Assembly (NCBI GenBank): GCA_019055375.1
Contig: JAHQIW010004334.1
Coordinates: forward strand, 24,510-88,509
Direction of reading: 5' to 3'
Length of the DNA: 64,000 nucleotides
Origin: Parelaphostrongylus tenuis
Taxonomy: Eukaryota > Nematoda > Chromadorea > Rhabditida > Metastrongylidae
Below, in pieces: positions 10,901 to 22,900 of this stretch; position 1 is the first letter of the stretch, and every line of letters begins with the position of its first letter. The notes below the pieces were generated by a model. The model ran no database searches. It worked only from the letters and a program-made list of their open reading frames with translations, and was not told where the DNA came from. A program made the position numbers and the translations under genes.

Positions 10901-13900
10901 AGCAACACTTTATATTCCTTTCGTTTTGTTTTCTAATTTCGACATGTTGAAAAATGCACTTGGCAGATTTTCATGGACCTTAGCTACGAATTTCTCCAGT
11001 TTATTTAGTTTTTTTTTGTACTCTGCAGGTAACTAGAACTTTTTTTATTTCAGAAACATCAGATCGTCTTATTAGAATAAAAGACTTGTTCAGTCATGTA
11101 CCAGCCAAATTCGATACTTAGAGTTGCTAAGAGGTTAAATAAAATTGAACTTTGCGTTTTCGGTACGTTTCCGTTATCGCAATGCATTTATTGTAGGATA
11201 GGATTTTTCAGGAATTTTAACTAGGCTTTCAGTAGTCAATGGAATAAGACGATAAAGGATAAAGCTCTCGGCGTTGACCAATCCCTAGGCTATGCGCCAT
11301 GCATTCGCCTTCAAATTTTAACTTCGTTTGAGGTGATTGAATGCTTATTTGGCCTTCACAATGACTCGCGGTGGCCTCCCGCTGAATCGAGTCAGTGCTG
11401 CTTATCCTCCAAGACAAGTCTGAGACCAGTCTGGGACCATTTTATCGACCGCGGAGAGATGGATGACTTGGTGAGCCATGAACGTGAGACTGAACCATTG
11501 GCCATCGTGTGCGACGCAGGGCACCCCTAACCACTGCGCCACACGCGCTTTTGTCATTAGAATATCAGATATAAATACCAGCTATTTTTACAGGAACTTG
11601 GTTTATGAGAAGGCTAAAAATGCGCTGTAGTAGCAGAAAAAAAAATGAGTTCCACATTCACCGCGCGTTATTACACGCATCTTCGTTATTTATATAAATA
11701 TATTTCCACCGTTTCTCAAAGATTTTTCGGACTTTTTGTATTGAGTTGTAGGAGAAGCTCTTCCAAACGCTTTATAGATATCAGTTTTTCATTCTCATTA
11801 TGAGTTTTCCAACAAAACTGATATCAACTCTAAACTAGAGCAGCCTAATCCTATGTATGAAAGGCATATGAACGCCATCATCAACATCAGTAGAGAAATC
11901 ATAAATTACCAGAGTCATACATTTTATCAAGAGCTTTTCTTACAACGGAGAAATAACCATGAATTGAATAACAAAAATCACGCGCCATACCTCAGTTGCG
12001 CTGCGGACTAATCAAGTGGTTCCGAAAAGTGATGGCTACGAACATAAAACGTGATCTTATTTTTGCTGTCACAGCATGCTCAAAAGGCCTTTTGGAAAAG
12101 TACATCTTCGAAATATCTGAGATTCAGTTTATCGAGTGATTACTAAAACTCTAAATAAAAAAAGCGGTAATGGTGGCGCCGAGTGTGCAACGTGATCTTA
12201 TTTCTGCTGCTACAGGGCTCTAAGAAGATCTCTTTTAAGAAAAAAGTTATAATCTTGCAACTTTCGAGGTTTAAGCTATCGAATGATTATCAAAAGTCTA
12301 AGGAAAAATCGGGAACCTTGTCTCCAAAAAACAAAAAACTTCTTAGCGATAGCCGATTTAGTATCTTTTTACATTGTCTTATTTCCAAAATTCTTTATAC
12401 ATTCCATGCCAATATTCGCCTAAAATTGCAAATAAAGCAGAAAAAGGCCTGAAAAAACGAAATCAACTTCAGAGGTACATTGTAGCATCAACATTGAGTA
12501 ACCACTGGTTTTCGTAATGTATTAACTGTACGAGAATTTTTCAAATCGGTTTTCAAATCTGTAAGTTTTTGAGTTTGAAGAGAGTTAAAACTTCAATTTA
12601 TATTTAATGTTCAATCGCAGTTTGTGTCATTCAATGAGTTCACCTCGATGACTAAGGTATGCCACAATTTTTTCAACTCCCTGATTTGCTTACAAAAAAA
12701 AAATTCGAAAAGGAAGGAGCGAGATGCAACTCGAAGTGAATGTTTTTGATCACCAAATATCTATTTTCTTACTTGTGTTATAGTAAAAGAAGTTACAACA
12801 GCGCATACAGTCACCGCCACACGATGCTCCATTTTCTGTTGAAACAGCTGAAAAATGACCAATGCAAGAGTGTTCAGTCATCTTCTGGGAAAATTAAACA
12901 TTTGCCGAAGCTGTAGTGATTAAAAATTTATACAAGTAGACATTCTTGCTGCGTAACATCAGTAAACGAACAAAATTTGACATTTTTATTCAGGAGCACT
13001 ACCAAGAGTGTGGGAACGACAACTTGTGATGACGATTTATTGAATACGCATTGATGTAGAGCAATGTGCAAGACTTTCGCGTCAGGCCGGCTAGAACCCG
13101 CACCTCATTCTTTCCGGGAATGCGTGCTCTATCCGTTACACACTACTAACGCCCATTTTGCACATCGCTCCTTCTACGCTTCAGCGCACCTATCTGCCAG
13201 CCGCCAGCTGTCAACGGCCTGGCCCGGATAGTCGGTCTCGACATTGAACCCAGTCACGCTAACAGATAGTGGGTATTAAAGATCAAATGATAATCGTTTT
13301 TAACCACTCATAGCGGTGGTATGATGTTTCAAACATATACCCATTGACTGCGGAATTATTAAAATTTAATGCAACTTTCTTGAAAGAACGAGAAACGAGT
13401 CATGTAAAAGCAACAATTCATTGTATGTTTGGAAAAAAGCCAAGATAAAATGGATTCCTTGAGAATATGGAACATTTGGGAGTTTAAGTACATTTTCTAT
13501 ACTTCCTTACCTGATCACTGTGTCTTCTAAAAAGTGTGTTGACATAAGGCAATGACGGTTGACCTCCTTGCTGCATGCGACGAGTCATCTTGCCCAGAGA
13601 TGCGTACAGAAAGAATGACCTTCGAAAGAAAACGTTAACGACAGGGTATTGTATTACTGATTAAACAACATAAAACGAAAATTGAGAAGGAAAGGTAGAC
13701 GTGGAAAAATAGTTAAACAGGTTTTATCTAAACAGAAATTCACACTAGCATACTGTTTGCAACTTTTTCCACATTTATGGCCACTGTGTAACATCTGTGC
13801 CATCTGTATAATGGCTAGAAGTGCCACATGAGGTGGATCGTATCCCAGGTACGAAATCGCGCCCCTAGGTTCACTAGACCTGTCTCGCCAAACAGGTGCC

Positions 13901-16900
13901 AACATGACTAGAAGGAAAGGCACTGACATGTTGTTTGGGCAGGTCATGGCAAGTCGCTGTTTAGCTTGCAGATGCATTCCTTCACCCACTAGGATGCTTA
14001 ATGAAATAAAGTCAGCAGCGTTTCATTATGGGAATGACTTTTCCTCGGCGTAAATCCGCAGGAGGCCGTCGCTCTGCGGAGGTCTCGGCACACTATTTTA
14101 AGGGAGGAGTTTCAAAGGAGGTCCGCAGGAGATTCGTCGTGCATGCCTTTGTGAATGGTGCGCATGTCATGCGAATGGGACAACACTACCAAAGTTGGAG
14201 CATGCTTACAGAGGCTGACTAGATTGGCTGGGAGTGGGAGGCCATGTTTGCTATCGATATTAGATTTCTATGAATTGGTTGAACCCCGTTTCAAGTTGCC
14301 TTACGCGTTTGATCTGATTTTCTCCTACCATACATAAAAGTATGAGTTTTATCAGCTCATCTGCATTTCGTCGCAAGCGACGAACTTTTCTTTGAGGCGC
14401 GGCGCGAACTGGAAAGATTGGTCCAGCAAAAACTTTCTCTTTCACCCATTTTGTTGCCACTTTCAAGAAACATTGTGGACTACAAATTAAAGTCATGAAA
14501 CAGTTGAATTATTTTTCCTAATGACCGACTTTATAATATCCTCTCTATTGGTCGATATATCACTGTTTTCTTAGTCAGCCGGAATATGGCGCACTCTTTA
14601 CATTCGTATATGGATTGATACATAAAATGGCGCCATTATTGCTTTTCGTTCTTCACCATTTCTGGAATACGACGCAGCTGCAACTGTTGTTTATTCTTCT
14701 TCCAAGTATTTGCCACCGGGCGGTGAAGTATATTCAATTCAATATCGATGATTTCTCGTAAAACTCTTCCAAACAAAGGCGGAAAGCTCACGTGCACAAT
14801 GAGCATTTCTTAGTTCCAAAGTTTCTGAAACCTTTTTAATGTTAGCTTACGTCTAGAAAGTGCGCCTTCAAATTGAACAAAAAGTGGTTTACCCGACAAT
14901 TCAACAAAAAACAAAAAAATAACTGATCCGGTAGACCTTCTTCAAACTACCAAATACAAAAGCTACACTCATACTATTCTCAGTTTAATGTTTGATCAAA
15001 ATCTAATCACCATATCGGTAGCTAAAGTTACCGAAGCCTTGCAGATTCTTTATATTCTGCTGTGGAAATCCAAGAAAGGTTTCTAAGTTGTTGTTTTGAT
15101 ATAGAAAAATTACAAAAGAAGGTTGACACAAGTCGAGGATTAGCCTCATTTCGATATGAGTCAAGTTTGACCACGAGAAGGTTCTTCTCTAGAACGGTGA
15201 ACAACTTTATGATGAAAAAATGATAAGGAGAAATGAATTGTTTGGCATCCATCGATGAAGCTTACCTCTTCTTCACGTAGTACATAAGCATCGTGTTGAG
15301 CACGACGATAAGCACTAAAGGAATGACGACAACTAGAGCGACGTTTGCCGCTCGCATCCACTTCACGTACTGTCGAAGCAGAAGCGACGAAGGATTGGTA
15401 CTGTTTCCTTGCCAGCTGCAAGTCCAAAGTATTTATGTAGTCCATTGAATGGATTTAAAAGATATTTCGTTGTTCAAAAATCATAGGTTTAAGAGAAAAG
15501 GAGGATCCTTGAGAAACAGATAAAGGAATAGAGCATGCTTTGATGTTGTTGCACCAAAAATTTCATGATCTCTTATTGAGATTTGTAAGTGCTGCTCCAG
15601 TGTGGACCACAACTCCCTTTTGCCATACTTGACAAATGGATACTAATCTTGTCTGACGAGATTCAAATCCTTACTAACTTGATGCATCCTTAGAATTCAT
15701 ATGTAGCCGTATAGGTTTAAAATCTATAATATTAATTCTACAATCCTTACCCCTTCGGGGCGGCAACCGAAATCACCAATTTTTCGGCGCGGGATAAGCG
15801 AACTAGAAATTTTTGATGCATAATTGAGCTTTTCTTTGTCTCAAAAATTTTTTCTGGTATCACTTTGACACTTGCACAATTTACCCTAGACATTCATATG
15901 TCTTAGTTACATATAGGACTCTAATGCTCGAAGGAAACTCTGAGGGTGAAACTTGATTTGATCTTCCTTCTTGTAACGAAATATGAAGAGCTGTTAGAAG
16001 ACTAAGCCTTGTTTCAGCATTATGGTTTCTCTAGCCCTAGAATTATTACCAACGATCCTGTGTAAAGTCATGCACAGACGTCAGCCGAGCAAACAGCTCA
16101 CGTGAAAGGTGATATACAAATTTCTACTGGCTGCTACAACGACTAGGAAAGCTTGTTCAAAAATTAAGTACAGTACTGAAATTGCCTGGCCATTTCTCAA
16201 CCTATCGAATCACTACCAAAGGTCTAATTTAAAGCTGTGGTTGGCGAGAACGTCGAGGATGTACGTGTGTATTTTGTGGAATGCACGCCGTTCGCGAAGG
16301 ATAAATGGAGACGACTGTAGAGCGCATCCATTTCCTTAGGATTTCATCAGCGTCGCAAGCTTTGCCTTTTTACGCTCGATATTCAACGGAAACTCTCACC
16401 CATTAGTGTTGATATCAACGCATTTTGCAATCCACTGAGTGTCGTGACAGAAGAGCTTCATGAAACACTGATGTGACACATGATTGTAGCAAGTCAGTGC
16501 TGCACAAGCTGACAGAAGAACTAGCAGACCTGGAATGGTTATCATAGCGTCACCAACTTCTACTGATTTTACATTTTTTAAACTTTTCATAATCATTCAA
16601 AAAGACCGACTCGTGATTAACATCGGTATCAACTATATGATTTCACAAACTCTCCTTTGGGGCTAGCCGAGGCTGATATCACATGCTCTAGGAATTCAAA
16701 GGCTAACGACGTTTTGTCCACTTCAAGTTCCGCAGCTGTTTGGTTTTCCGTTTTCGAAGAATGAGACCACCCGTATGTAGTTTACTTTCGATAACGAACC
16801 GTTCTATTCATGTTCATACTGAATTCGTATTTATGAAAATATCATGTCCTCTCATAAGTTTAGGTACTAAAACAAAAAGCACCAAATGTATTGACCAGAA

Positions 16901-19900
16901 GTAATCAAAATTCCTTAACAACACTATTCGAAGTATGTGCCATCAGCCTGAACACATTTCTGCCACCTCTTAAGCAGCAAATCAATATCGCGCTCATGAA
17001 ACTCGTCATCAGTGGATTTAAAGAAAATATTCCTGCTCTTGCACAGCTGTGCTTGAGTGAGTCCATGTGGTGCAATGCATCAACTCTTCTTCCACTTCCT
17101 GCTTGCTGCCTTCAATATTTTGCTGGCTGTCGCATGACCACAATGAAATTCGTTGGCCAACTCCACGATAGTCAAAGGCGGATCCTCTTCAGCTCCTTCG
17201 ATGACGGCCTCTTTACCAAATTTGGGTGGGCGTCTAAAGCACAGCTGGTCCTTCAAGTTGGTGCTGCCGGCGTAAAACTCAACCGAAAGCAAAGAACCGA
17301 AAGCTTTACCTGATCACAATTCCTTAAGCCTCTGCACAGTCAATGTTTTCGAATGCGGTTTGTGCAACGCATTCCTATTTTGTACTCGTGAAGATCTCAG
17401 AAAATTCTGCACAAAGCGATACTGATTTATTTTTTGAGAGATGACGAAAATGTGTTCAGCTCATTGCACACACTTTCAATAGTGTTGTTGAGCTATTTTG
17501 ATTACGTCTGGTCAATAAATTTGGTGTTTATTGCTCTAATGTCAAAATATATGTGAAGACCTAGTAGTATGACATCATAACACTGATATAAAAGGAAGAA
17601 AATTAAGAATTTTGTAGGCTATATGAAACTCAATACTAGTATCGAAGCACTCTCACTAAAATGTTGATTACCGTGGAAACAGACTTGAACTCGAGGTATT
17701 TAGTTATAAAGAAATGCACTCAAATCATTTCTTTAGAGAAGATCAATAGAAATTTTTGAACTCAAAAATTTATCACTTTATGGCATGACAACTATTCTAT
17801 CATTTCTTGATGAAACGTAAATAACTGCAGTTATGGGCATTCAACTTGCAAAAAAAGATTTTTTCGTATACTCACCAGCAACCAGACGTCGTTTTGACGG
17901 AGCTACGAGTCTATGAAGTGGTGATCGAACGCCGATCACTCGCTCAAAACACACTCCGACCACTAACCTAAAAGTTAGATATGGTTTTTGGGAAAAACAA
18001 CCCCAGCGAATATCTGCGACAATGCTCAAATAAATCGTAATTCACTTAACAAAATGTGATCGCGATAAACCCGCTGACTTAATTACTAAATATTTGACTC
18101 GCTATTGCAGTGTCCATAGTGAAAAAAAGCTTCTCTAATGAAGGAAAACAATATTGAAGTGATAACCACGTCTTCAATGAGTTCAAGCTAAGATAGCACA
18201 GTCCTTGTCATTTTATGAGAGATTGCTCTAATAAGTGTGCTACTGTGACTCAGTGAAACTCTGCGCAGTTCTTGAACTTTAAGATGACACGTTAAAGCAA
18301 CAACGAAGAAATAAGTAGGCTCCTTGTAAATAAAATATGAGTAACAGTCTTGATATAGATAGTGAGGAGTTTTTTATGTCAGCTCAAAAAACCGCTGGAA
18401 TTCGATGGATTCTCCTACAGAGAGGCAGTTTGAAAATTCAGGATGTTGAACTACGATGAGTTATTTATTCCATAAGGATCTCTCTAACTTGATGAATAAT
18501 TGGAAATCATTCGATGAATTAACTCGTTGCAGTTTCGAGGACAACTTGGTTGTGGCGCTGCATATAGCTTCTTGTTAACTAACGGAGAGGGTTGAGGGAT
18601 GGAGCCCGGATCCATGTGTGCCTCGACGAGCATCACAGTAGTCACTAGGTCAGCGCCCCAGTGCCATTTACTTTCACATAATATTCGAAGGTGACAAAAC
18701 AAACCGATATCAGTACAGTGTTTATCTCCGAGAAAAAGTTCGTAGTGCAATCGTTGGACTTTTTGGAAACATACACCCTAGTATCACAATGATTATTCTT
18801 ATAATGAACATTGCACCCATTGTGTAATTTTTAGTAGAAAACAATAATGCTATTATGGCTTTTACTAATTTTTACATTTTCGTTTTCAGCTCACCAGCGA
18901 ATTCTGAGTCTATCTGTCCAGTTTGTTCTTCTCTTAACTCAGTTTGAAATCATTCAAATGTTTCTTTTGACTTAGTGCACCTACCGACTCAAAACGTTTG
19001 TGAAGGAGGCGAACTTGCCAAAACGTCAGTCAGTGCATGGTATCACGACTACATCAGCATCATCTGGCAACCTTTTGTCAGCTCAACAGGGGGCGCTCAT
19101 AATATTTACGTATATTGATTATTAATGCTGGGGTAAAGGTAAAAAGGTAAAATACCCTAAGGAAAGAGGCAAATTGCGAATTGGCTGTTTCAGTTCATAA
19201 GGAAGCAAGGACCAGGTGAGACCCCTAGCTCAATGTTGTCTTCTCAACCACAAGGATACGCCTTAGCGTGAATATAAAGGTGAAATTTTCTGTTTTGTTC
19301 ACGACTTGTGAATGGGGCGCAATCTGCAGAGAGGAGTGAATTGAAGTGACAACCGACTGTGATGCCCGTCAATCTTTCAAGAAACTTGTTTGTAGTAGTG
19401 AGGTCTTTTCAAATGACTTGCTGAAAAGCGTCGTCTACGCGACCGAACTAGTCGGATCGTTGACAGCTAAGCGCTTTCTGCCACATGAGTGCCAGAAAAT
19501 GAGAAGAATAATGGAAGAAGAAGATAAGTGCGATAAACTTTGTATTCATCGTTTTAGAGAAGAGCACGAAAATTGCACAGACTAACTTATTCACCATGCC
19601 GAAGAGGCTTAGATGGTGACTCCCTTACGGTTCAAATAATGATATTGCACTAGCTTTAGTAAAAATTTAAACGTGTAATATATAATAGAATATGAATGAT
19701 ATTAGCTAACATGCTTGTTATAGGGAAATAGTTTAGTGTAGTAGGAGATTCGAAAAAATTAAGATTATACGGAGAGTAAGGATGTCATAATTAGTTCAAC
19801 CATCCAAATACTTTGCCAAAAGTGAGAATACCATTTAGCTCTCATTTTGGACGAAACTGATACGAAACTTGATGGAAGTTAGCTTTGAACGCGTACTATT

Positions 19901-22900
19901 TATGCGGCAGACTATTTTTTATCTCACTGACTGTCCTTTTATTTGTAAACTTCGCTAATTAGAGCCGATCCCCAAGTGTGGGAATACTCTTCCATTTTTG
20001 GAAAATAACGGTAACTCAATCTTTTCTTTTTACGAAAAAATATGGAAACCGAATCTCTTCTTTTTTCGTAAAAGAATAGTAGCTGAATCTCTCTTCACTG
20101 GAAAAAACTATTGGCCGATTTCATCCTGTTTCTGCCCAGAGATAGTAATGGTATTAACACTTTTTCTTGCGAAGAAAAATACTCTAATCTCTCCCCTTCT
20201 ATGGTTAAAATTAGTAACTGTATCGCTATCCTTTTTCTGGCAGAGTAGTAGTAACTGAATCCCTCTTTTTTCTGTGTCACTTTTTCCCTTCGAAGGATTA
20301 GTAGCTGAATCCCTTTTTTGGGAATAAAGAAAGAATGTTCGTGGAAAAGAAAATGGTGGTATGCCCTCTTTGTTGATTTGAATCCAACCTTTCCACTTTC
20401 GCTCTATAACGTAGTTTATCCTCAACTTCATGTAAGCACATTCGATGCTGAACACTGTTGTTTTGAAAATGATCTAAATACAAGAAAACTTGTCTCCAAT
20501 TCTCATGGTGATTTCGTGTTATCTGGAAGGGTTCACACCTCCTGAGGAAGTCCCTCTAGACGTTGTTTGTCGGGTTTGATACCTCAGATTCCTTTCTGTA
20601 CTCATTAATACGATGTTTCTCTGATATTCTGATTTCGATTTTTGCGCATGTAATAGATTTCTAAAGTTTTTCCGTGAATTATCCTTCATATTAGGTTGAG
20701 CAAAATATGCGGGAAGTTTCTTGTTGAGTTTCTTCTTTCTTTCTTTCGTGCTTTCTTTCTTTCTTTCTTAGGAAATTCTTGAAAGTTTCATTTTTTGACA
20801 CCTTTGTATCGTTTTTTCATTGATAGATTGGTAGATATTTATCTAGTTCTTGATTTCAGCTCCAAAATGCCTATTGAACAGTACGATTTGCGTGTGCTGA
20901 TCCACGATCATTGCAGAAAAGATTCGTCCAACAATGTCGAGCCTTACTGCCAATAGTTGGGTAGCGTTTACGACAAATTGGTGGAGAAGTGTCTAAGATT
21001 GGTCCGACGAAAGCGCGCTTTGTTCCAGCAGGGCAATGCTAAACCGCAAACGGTCAGGAAGATAAGAACATGTTTTAAGAGCTGAACGGCGTAGAAGTTC
21101 TTCCGCACCTCCCTACAGTCCAAACGTTGCTCCATTTGATCAAAGCCTCTTTCGATCAACATACCACTTTCTGAATAGCTACCGATTCAGATTATTATGA
21201 AGGTAACTAAGCATGTTAAGAATTTTCCAATTCAAAGCACCGAAATGATACTTTGAGCAGATCCGAAATCTTGCAGAGGATGGCAGAAAGTCGTGTACAA
21301 TAGTGGTCTATACTTAGAAGAATAGTTATTGCTGCTCTTGTCGTTAATTTACTCATGAAAACGAAACTTTTGAAAATTTCCCAGAACTCTTTACCCAACC
21401 CTACGTATTATACCGGATATCGTTGCATTTGAACATGAGTTTAGTTACTATGCTTTCCATAGACAATTTTCAAATACTGAATACAATGAGATTCATTTTT
21501 ACGCACTTTTTTATTGGTGCAAGCAAGTCGTTTTGTACATCTCATAAACAAGTGCGCATTAATGAAATTATACGGTTGTCCATCATTTATCGTAAATGTT
21601 CTAGCAAGCTGCACATCTATGTAGATAAGGATTTTTGCTGAAATAAAGAATAACTTTGAGCTATATAAAACTTCGCGAAAAGTAATCTTTCAGACGATTT
21701 GGGACATTCTTTGGTCTCAATGATATTAGATCTTGATAAGTTGGAAATATCTTGTCGATATATTCCGTAATAGATCGAAAGACCTACTTTCACCCGACCT
21801 CGGCATGTAAAATCAGAAATGGAAATTACTCACGGACTTTTCCTTTCGTCGAAAACTTACAAGGTCGCTGCAGCTTCTATGAAGATCGATGGCTAACTTG
21901 CGACGACTTCACCTTCATTGAAGCTGTTTTTCTACGCCGAGATTTAGTGAAAGTCCGTCTATCAATTTATTATTACATTCTATATTTTATACTTCGGCAA
22001 GAACTCTTCATTTTATGAAAATTAAGTATATCTTATTTCCACAGAACTATCACCAATCCACTATGTGTTCATGCAGTTTCCCTGCTACATACTAATACTT
22101 TTGGATTCTAAATGTGAAGTTAATTAATTGCAACATATCGCTTAATGAGTAGAGACAGTGTGTGAGACTGATGAGACAAAAATCAGGGAATGCTTAAGCG
22201 CATCCACACAAACTACGAATATCTTTTTGTGGAGCACTATATTATATTTCAACCATTAATTTTTTGTCACCACAAATTTCATGCCAAATTAATTGATTTG
22301 CTTTTGGGTACAAATGTAAAAAACTGACCAAATCGATACGGCCGATGTCCAATTAGCAAAGGCAACAAGATGAATTTTTGAACGAAGATATGGATAACGA
22401 AAGATCAGATTGAAGGCGAAATAGTCAAAATGAGCCATCGAATGTGGAATCATCAGAATGAGAAGACAAACGTCGAACACCGCCAGGCACGTGAGGAAGA
22501 TGTTCGCTCTGCAAGGAATTCGAATGAAGAAAATAAACAGTTGAGACAAAAGTAATAACAAATCACCACATGTTAGGTGATGAATCCTCCGACATTGCAG
22601 TGTACAACAGTCGAGCTCGTGGTTGGTGAATTGAATTATACCTTTTTATTCGACTGCTTTTATAGACCCTCGATTTGTTATTTGACATCGATTCCTTTAT
22701 AAGGAAGGGAGCATGCCCGGGATACGGCTGTACCGAAAGGCACTGTGCTATTGGTGAACCTGTAAGCCGAAACGGGCCCGTCTAGTACTGTATAAGCGCC
22801 CTACCAGACCTCACAAAAAGTTCACTACATGTTATGTGAATATTAAATTATCACTGCTTCTGAGCGAGGTTCATAAAAGCAATCAAATAAAGAGAAAAAT

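Noticed and set aside
16541..16596. Upstream extension of GPCR exon 4 (VEVGDAMITIPG) using an AAATCAG acceptor
   Set aside because: Phase also fits, but the ATTCCAG acceptor at 16530-16532 gives the expected length of intracellular loop 2, running from SKRRLVA into the TM4 start GLLVLL.
22164..22180. Another CTGATGAG motif as a hammerhead
   Set aside because: No stem II, GAAA box or matching stem I follows.
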